A stretch of 64,000 nucleotides of DNA from Paulownia fortunei (taxonomy: Eukaryota > Streptophyta > Magnoliopsida > Lamiales > Paulowniaceae): the NCBI GenBank assembly GCA_019321725.1, contig CM033106.1, positions 15,660,551-15,724,550 of the forward strand, in the 5' to 3' direction. Shown here piece after piece: positions 59,556-64,000 of the stretch. The translations under genes and the position numbers were made by a program. The notes under the pieces were generated by a model. The model saw only the letters and a list, made by a program, of their open reading frames with translations, was not told where the DNA came from and did not search any database. Each line of letters begins with the position of its first letter. Within the stretch, counting starts at the first letter, position 1.

Positions 59556-59639
59556 TGCATAATCTACTCTTTTGAAAAAAAAAAAGAGAAAGACTTACAA
59601 ATTTGTTGATGCAAGTTAAAAAATCAAAACTTTTGGACG

Positions 59640-60068
59640 CACGAGGTCAAGCAAAAGAAATAGAAGCAAAGTTTCCTTATCCCAGCCCTTTCGGATGAGA
59701 CTTGCCTTACCTAGAATAACTTCAAGGGCAAAGTAATTCCTTACCTAGTAAAGCTTTACAGGCTAAGCAATGCTTCCCCCTGATAAACTTAATAGGCGAG
59801 GAACCTCCTCGCTCGAAAAAACTTTATATGCGAGGTAGTCGCCTAACCTAAGCTCCAAGCAAGACACTGCCTTGCTTGGCTAGCACTCCTGGGCAGGGCT
59901 TCATTTAGCCTAGTCAGCATGTCCTGAGTGAGGCAACACCTAGTCCTAAGTTCTTGGTCGAACCAATCTCTTTCAGGGCATGCTCCTCTAGGGCGAGGCA
60001 ACACCTAGCCTAGCTAAGTTCCACTTATGCTAGGAAATGCCTCACTGGGTCTAAATTCTTGGACGAGG
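59640..60068. repeat. Short-repeat region with gaggcaacacct motif
   Basis: The motif gaggcaacacct is found near 59932, 59996 and 60063, spaced about 65 bp, with related ggcgaggaacctcctcgc and gcgaggtagtcgcc variants before it. GC content is higher than the surroundings. No gene is seen. Confidence 0.6.
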
Positions 60069-60205
60069 CAACACCTCGCCTGAATGCGATTACCGACTAA
60101 GTCTAACTATTCAAAAATATTTATATCGACTAACCTCCCTTCCATGAAACTTATCTGGGAGTGGTCGGCTATATGATGGGCTCTAAAATAATTTGAGACT
60201 AATAA
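60069..60205 (+). repeat. Direct repeat R, left copy
   Basis: The stretch cgcctgaatgcgattaccgac...gtggtcggctatatgatg...aactagaaa recurs at 61636-61772 with visible mismatches. Confidence 0.8.
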
Positions 60206-60209
60206 CTAG

Positions 60210-61633
60210 AAAATTAAATATCTATGGATTTTATGAACGCAATGGTGCTAAATTTGTTTTGCGGATTTTACGCATGCGAGTGAAAATTATCATTAACAAT
60301 TAATAAAGTGGTGAATTGAGTATCGCTCTTATAAGGACTGATGAACTATTAAGTACTAAAATTATATTAACTCTAATTTTATTTGAACTAATGAAAGAAA
60401 ATGTGTATTAATGTAAATTGACATAAACTAATGGTAAACTAATGCACAAAATCAAATGAGGATGAACTTCAATGACTTTAAAGACCTAGGGTTATGATTT
60501 TAACATAACTAGTCCGATTTTAACACTTAATCGCATCAATTTTCAATTTAATTCCTAGTTGATAGTTGAGAATCCCTTAATTATTCAATAAGTTCTCCCA
60601 TAGTATATTGAAAATTTTACTAAATGCTAACCCACTATATTCCTATATAAATTAGACAATCAATAAATCATTGGCCTCTATGAATCTCAATTAAGACTAC
60701 ACAAACCATGCAGGTTATATTCATATCTTACATACAATTGATGATTTTCTTCACATAGAACTAGATATATATATCACCTCCTGGATCGATATAATTATCA
60801 AGTAATCCAATTAGTGGCCTATTAATTAGAAGTATTAAAACCTATGCAGAAAACTCAAGTGAGGAAAATAAATATTCGATTGAATTGAAAGAGAAATTCA
60901 AATCAGCTTAAGTAGGTTATATCAAAAAACTTTACCCCTAATTATGTCCAACAAATCCATAAACAAATTTGAGTTCATGACAAAATGTAAGTGAAAATGA
61001 AAAGAAAAGAAGAACTCTAAAATCTTGAAGAAGAAAACCCAAATCTTAAATTTTCAAGCCCTTGCTCTGTTTTCTTCTTGCTTTTCTTCATGTTTTTCAT
61101 CCAAAAAAATTCCCTAAATTCATAAAAGATGTTGGATTTTATAGCCCTTTAAAAAGAAGTCCCAAAATTGTGTTCTAAAATTTTTGTCGATTGGAATCGT
61201 GGCTCGACGTTCTAGTATCGTGGCTTAAAGTAAAATTAATTTTTTTTTTGAACTGGTGCCACGATGTGATTTTCTTATCTTTACTCTACATCGAATTGGC
61301 GTTGCGACTCCAAAATCTCATGTTACGGCTAAAATTAGTTTGGACTGCACTGCAATTGGATCATCTTTGGCACTAGGGCTCAGGAATTTGAGGTTGCATC
61401 ATAAATTAAACTAGATTGTCATCAACTTCAGGGTTGTGGATCCAAATCCTGGAGTCGTGGCATGAATTCATAATTTTTTAGGGAATTTTGTTTTTTTTTT
61501 TAATTTTATTTTGCTTAACTTTTCCTTATACCTACAAAATTAACACAAAACATATCAAAATAGCATGTTATGCTTGAAAACCAACAAAATATTAAGTAAA
61601 AGGATATAAAAATTGTTGGTATTAACTCATTAA
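60210..61633 (-). repeat. Gypsy-like LTR (Athila type), minus strand
   Basis: Read on the minus strand, it begins ttaatgagttaataccaac, has an early gtgttaattttgtaggta block and ends cactcgcatgcgtaaaatccgc...gcaccattgcgttc. These features resemble Athila-like LTR ends. No PBS, PPT or pol is next to it. The edges are approximate and no target duplication is evident. The ORF at 61191-61376 has no domain. Confidence 0.5.
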
Positions 61634-61635
61634 TA

Positions 61636-61772
61636 ACGCCTTGCCTGAACGTGATTATCGACTAAGCCCAACTATCCTAACGATTTACTCTTGACTAAAC
61701 TCCCTTCCATGAAATTTATCCGGGGGTAGTCGGCTATATGATGAGGCCTAAAATAATTTGAGTCCAATAACT
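61636..61772 (+). repeat. Direct repeat R, right copy
   Basis: Matches 60069-60205 from cgcc(t)tgcctgaacgtgatta to aactagaaa. Confidence 0.8.
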
Positions 61773-62160
61773 AGAAAGGTCAAGTCTAGCGGGCCTAGGC
61801 CCAAGAGTTAAGAAACCCTATCAGTGCCTGCACCCAATCAAATTATAATATAAACCTATTTGAGTAACTTTAAATACCCCTCCATCTTTTCATTGTGATG
61901 CATGAAATTTATTTTTCACTTTACAAGCTTTATGCATTATTTTGATACTCTTTGCTCATTATTGACTTGATCGTCGGGAGGTTATAGCTGGGATAATTCT
62001 AGCTCTCCTATTGGGGTGTTCGTGTGGCTGGAAGGAACCCATTACTCAATCAATTACTTGGAGAATAGCTGACTTTTGTGAATTAAATAATTACCATACC
62101 ACATCAATTTGGGTAACTATCCAGTCATTCATTTTGGTCATTTCAGGTGATCAAATAGTT
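61773..62160 (+). other. Possible LTR or promoter remnant
   Basis: It contains a TATA-like run (ttataatataaacc, near 61850), then ttgatcgtcgggagg (about 61965), a sequence often seen near the start region of Tat/Ogre-type gypsy LTRs. The ORF at 62011-62247 crosses into the next LTR and is not credible as a gene. Confidence 0.3.
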
Positions 62161-62195
62161 ACACTTTGTAGTGGAAATAGATGGAGTGTGAAGAT
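62161..62195 (+). other. Short remnant of copia-3-type 3' end with PPT
   Basis: Gtggaaatagatggagtgtgaagat lies directly before the LTR start. It resembles the copia polypurine tract agtgggagat. Confidence 0.5.
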
Positions 62196-63917
62196 TGTTA
62201 AAGATAGTACCCTAAAAGTGTGTGTCACTATATTATTATTGAATTAATAAAATAAGTTTCATACTTGTTTTTGTGAATAATGATGTACTTATGAATATTA
62301 AAAGATCCTTGTTTATTAATGTGATCCTAATCTAAGTATATGATTGTTATATACGAAAGGATTAAGATTATTGATAATAAATTAAATTATTTCATAATAA
62401 AATTAATTAAAATTGGGATCTTTCATATTATTATTAGTGCGGCCCATTAACATTAAGAACACAATGGTCATATATGGACTATTTGATGTAGTGACATTAT
62501 AATGAAGACACTTTATATAATGTGATTATATAGAACTGGACCATATGTAATTTTGAAATTTTACATAATTTTTTGTTGCTTTCTGAAAATTCAGATAACA
62601 TCAATAGAAGATCATATATGTATTAATCTTAATCCTGAGTGATTATGGACTCCTATTTATTTCAGTGCGATCTTTAATTTTCTCATTAAGGGTTTGTTAG
62701 TTAACATTCTTAAATACTTATATTTTGAGATCACATTGGAATAGGTAGCTGAAAATGTAACTTACAGATATGAAATACATGTCTTCCTATGGGAAATGAT
62801 AAGATACTTCCCTTGATTAGTTAATTATGCAACTAAACAGTAGAGTGCTCAAATTTATAACTTGGTTATAAATTGATTGTTAACTAGTGAATTAATGATA
62901 GACAAGGAATAAGAGATAATTAAAAAGGTTAACAAAAAACCTAGCTCTCATCTACAGAGGGTTAAACCTTATGCAATGATTATATCGATGGACTACTCAA
63001 TGTTGATCAGAGTAAATTATTCTATAATTACAAGAGTGAAATTCCAATTTTTCAGTGGAGTAATCTTTAATTAATAAATTGGATAAATTAATTAAAAAAT
63101 TTAATTAATTATCCAAATTTATTGGAGATTGTAATTATAGGTCCATAGGTCCCTAATCCACCTTCGTAAATACTATAATGGATTATAAGCAACAAATTAT
63201 ATTATACTCAGAATTATAGGAAATTGTTTCTAATGTTAGGTGTTAATCATAAATATCAAATATTATTGGGAATATGTGATATTATTGGGTAATAAACAAA
63301 TATGAGATTTATTTTTGATATTTTTAAGTATTATCTTGAATTATGAATTCTAGATAATTACTAAAGAGAAGATAAAGATAACTTTTTAAAGAGATATAGT
63401 TATCTTCCAATGAGAAGAGGAATATGAAACTGGGGATTCAACAACTATAAAAAGGAGATATCTTATTCTCTCTCTGCACTATGCATTTTCTGCAAGAGAG
63501 TTCTCTTATTTTTTTGCTGAATTTTTTCCTTTCCTTCTCTTAAGCCCAGTCTTGTAATTTACATGAGTTGAAAATATCACAAGATAAATATACAGTATAA
63601 TTTAATTTAGTGTTAAAAACGCCACTCGTTCCCATTGGTGTGGAGGATTGGATTGGAAGATCTTGATGTCTGATTCATTAAAAAAAGCTTGAATTGGAAA
63701 GGCTTGAAGATTTTGAAAGAAGAAAAAGAAAAGTCTTTTTCATCAGGTTATATTTTCTAAAACTCTCTTTAATATAATTATTATATTATGCAGAACTAAT
63801 TAAAATTACATATTCATATAACTACACTAGTTTTGTAAAAAAAATTATTGTGTCTTATACCATATCTTTTTGCTGCAACCAATTTGATAGGAAAATAAAA
63901 ATATTATTATTTGATCA
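62196..63917 (+). repeat. LTR of the copia-3 family, plus strand (about 1.72 kb)
   Basis: It starts tgttaaagatagtaccc after a PPT-like run and aligns in reverse with the LTR at 32703-34610. A TATA box (tataaaaa, about 63449) is present. No primer binding site follows its right end, consistent with a 3' LTR. It lacks the 210 bp duplication of the other copy, which explains most of the length difference. The right edge is approximate. Confidence 0.75.
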
Positions 63918-64000
63918 AAAAAATTACCAACAAATATAACAAGCTCGAGTTAATTAATGAAGTTACTAGGTCACACATGAGTTGATGTGGCCTAAATTTG
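63918..64000. other. Flank, no feature recognised
   Basis: Short AT-rich end of the window. Confidence 0.4.

Noticed and set aside
60069..61772. TRIM element with R as its terminal repeats
   Set aside because: R does not have TG...CA ends, and no primer binding site or polypurine tract lies inside next to it.
62011..62247. 78-codon plus-strand ORF as a gene
   Set aside because: It runs across a polypurine tract into the start of an LTR, so it spans two unrelated sequences.

Overview
The window looks like repeat-dense, probably pericentromeric or otherwise heterochromatic, nuclear DNA of a flowering plant. The evidence is a very AT-rich background, nested Ty1/copia and Ty3/gypsy (Athila-like) LTR retrotransposons, a plant-type LINE with a C-terminal RNase H, plant-style intron borders, a fragment of a plant LONELY GUY (LOG) gene, and a large tandem satellite. 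I cannot name the species. I found no intact host gene, and every recognisable coding region is broken by stops, frameshifts or truncation. || Layout, left half. 458-6696: minus-strand copia element (copia-1) with a complete 5' LTR, a PBS, broken gag and pol, and a 3' LTR cut to about 109 bp. 6697-9589: sparse DNA with a possible orphan terminal exon (7215-7263) and a C-rich tract. 9590-16560: plus-strand, 5'-truncated Athila-like gypsy element (gypsy-A) with RT, RNase H, integrase, a LOG fragment, two polypurine-tract copies and a 1.6 kb LTR. 16561-18391: minus-strand gypsy fragment (gypsy-B). 18392-about 30200: plus-strand copia element (copia-2) with 2.2 kb LTRs. Its leader carries a MITE-like insert. 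Its gag is split by a 2,242 bp solo LTR flanked by a perfect 5 bp target duplication. || Middle. About 30230-31562: minus-strand Athila-like LTR (gypsy-C). 31563-34610: 5' end (leader, PBS, LTR) of a minus-strand copia element (copia-3). 34792-34859: orphan J-domain exon of a DnaJ-type gene. About 35500-44690: one minus-strand plant LINE (ORF1, endonuclease, RT, RNase H) split by a solo copia-2 LTR (35644-37846, TSD GTGAG) and by a copia-4 remnant (40566 to about 42355). || Right half. After a 100-N assembly gap (44877-44976) comes about 14.2 kb of an AT-rich satellite with a monomer of about 840 bp. It runs in one orientation to about 54540 and in the opposite orientation to 59173. On both sides of the switch the variants alternate with a dimeric period of about 1,685-1,688 bp. 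The array ends at a 4-copy minisatellite of about 94 bp. Beyond it are short-repeat DNA, a minus-strand gypsy-like LTR lying between two diverged 137 bp direct repeats, and a plus-strand LTR of the copia-3 family (62196 to about 63917). || The elements form a nested record. The LINE is older than the LTRs inserted in it, copia-2 is older than the solo LTR in its gag, and recombination between LTRs has left at least two solo LTRs. The satellite with its inversion and dimeric structure is the most novel-looking component. The LOG fragment inside gypsy-A is the most interesting gene-derived sequence.
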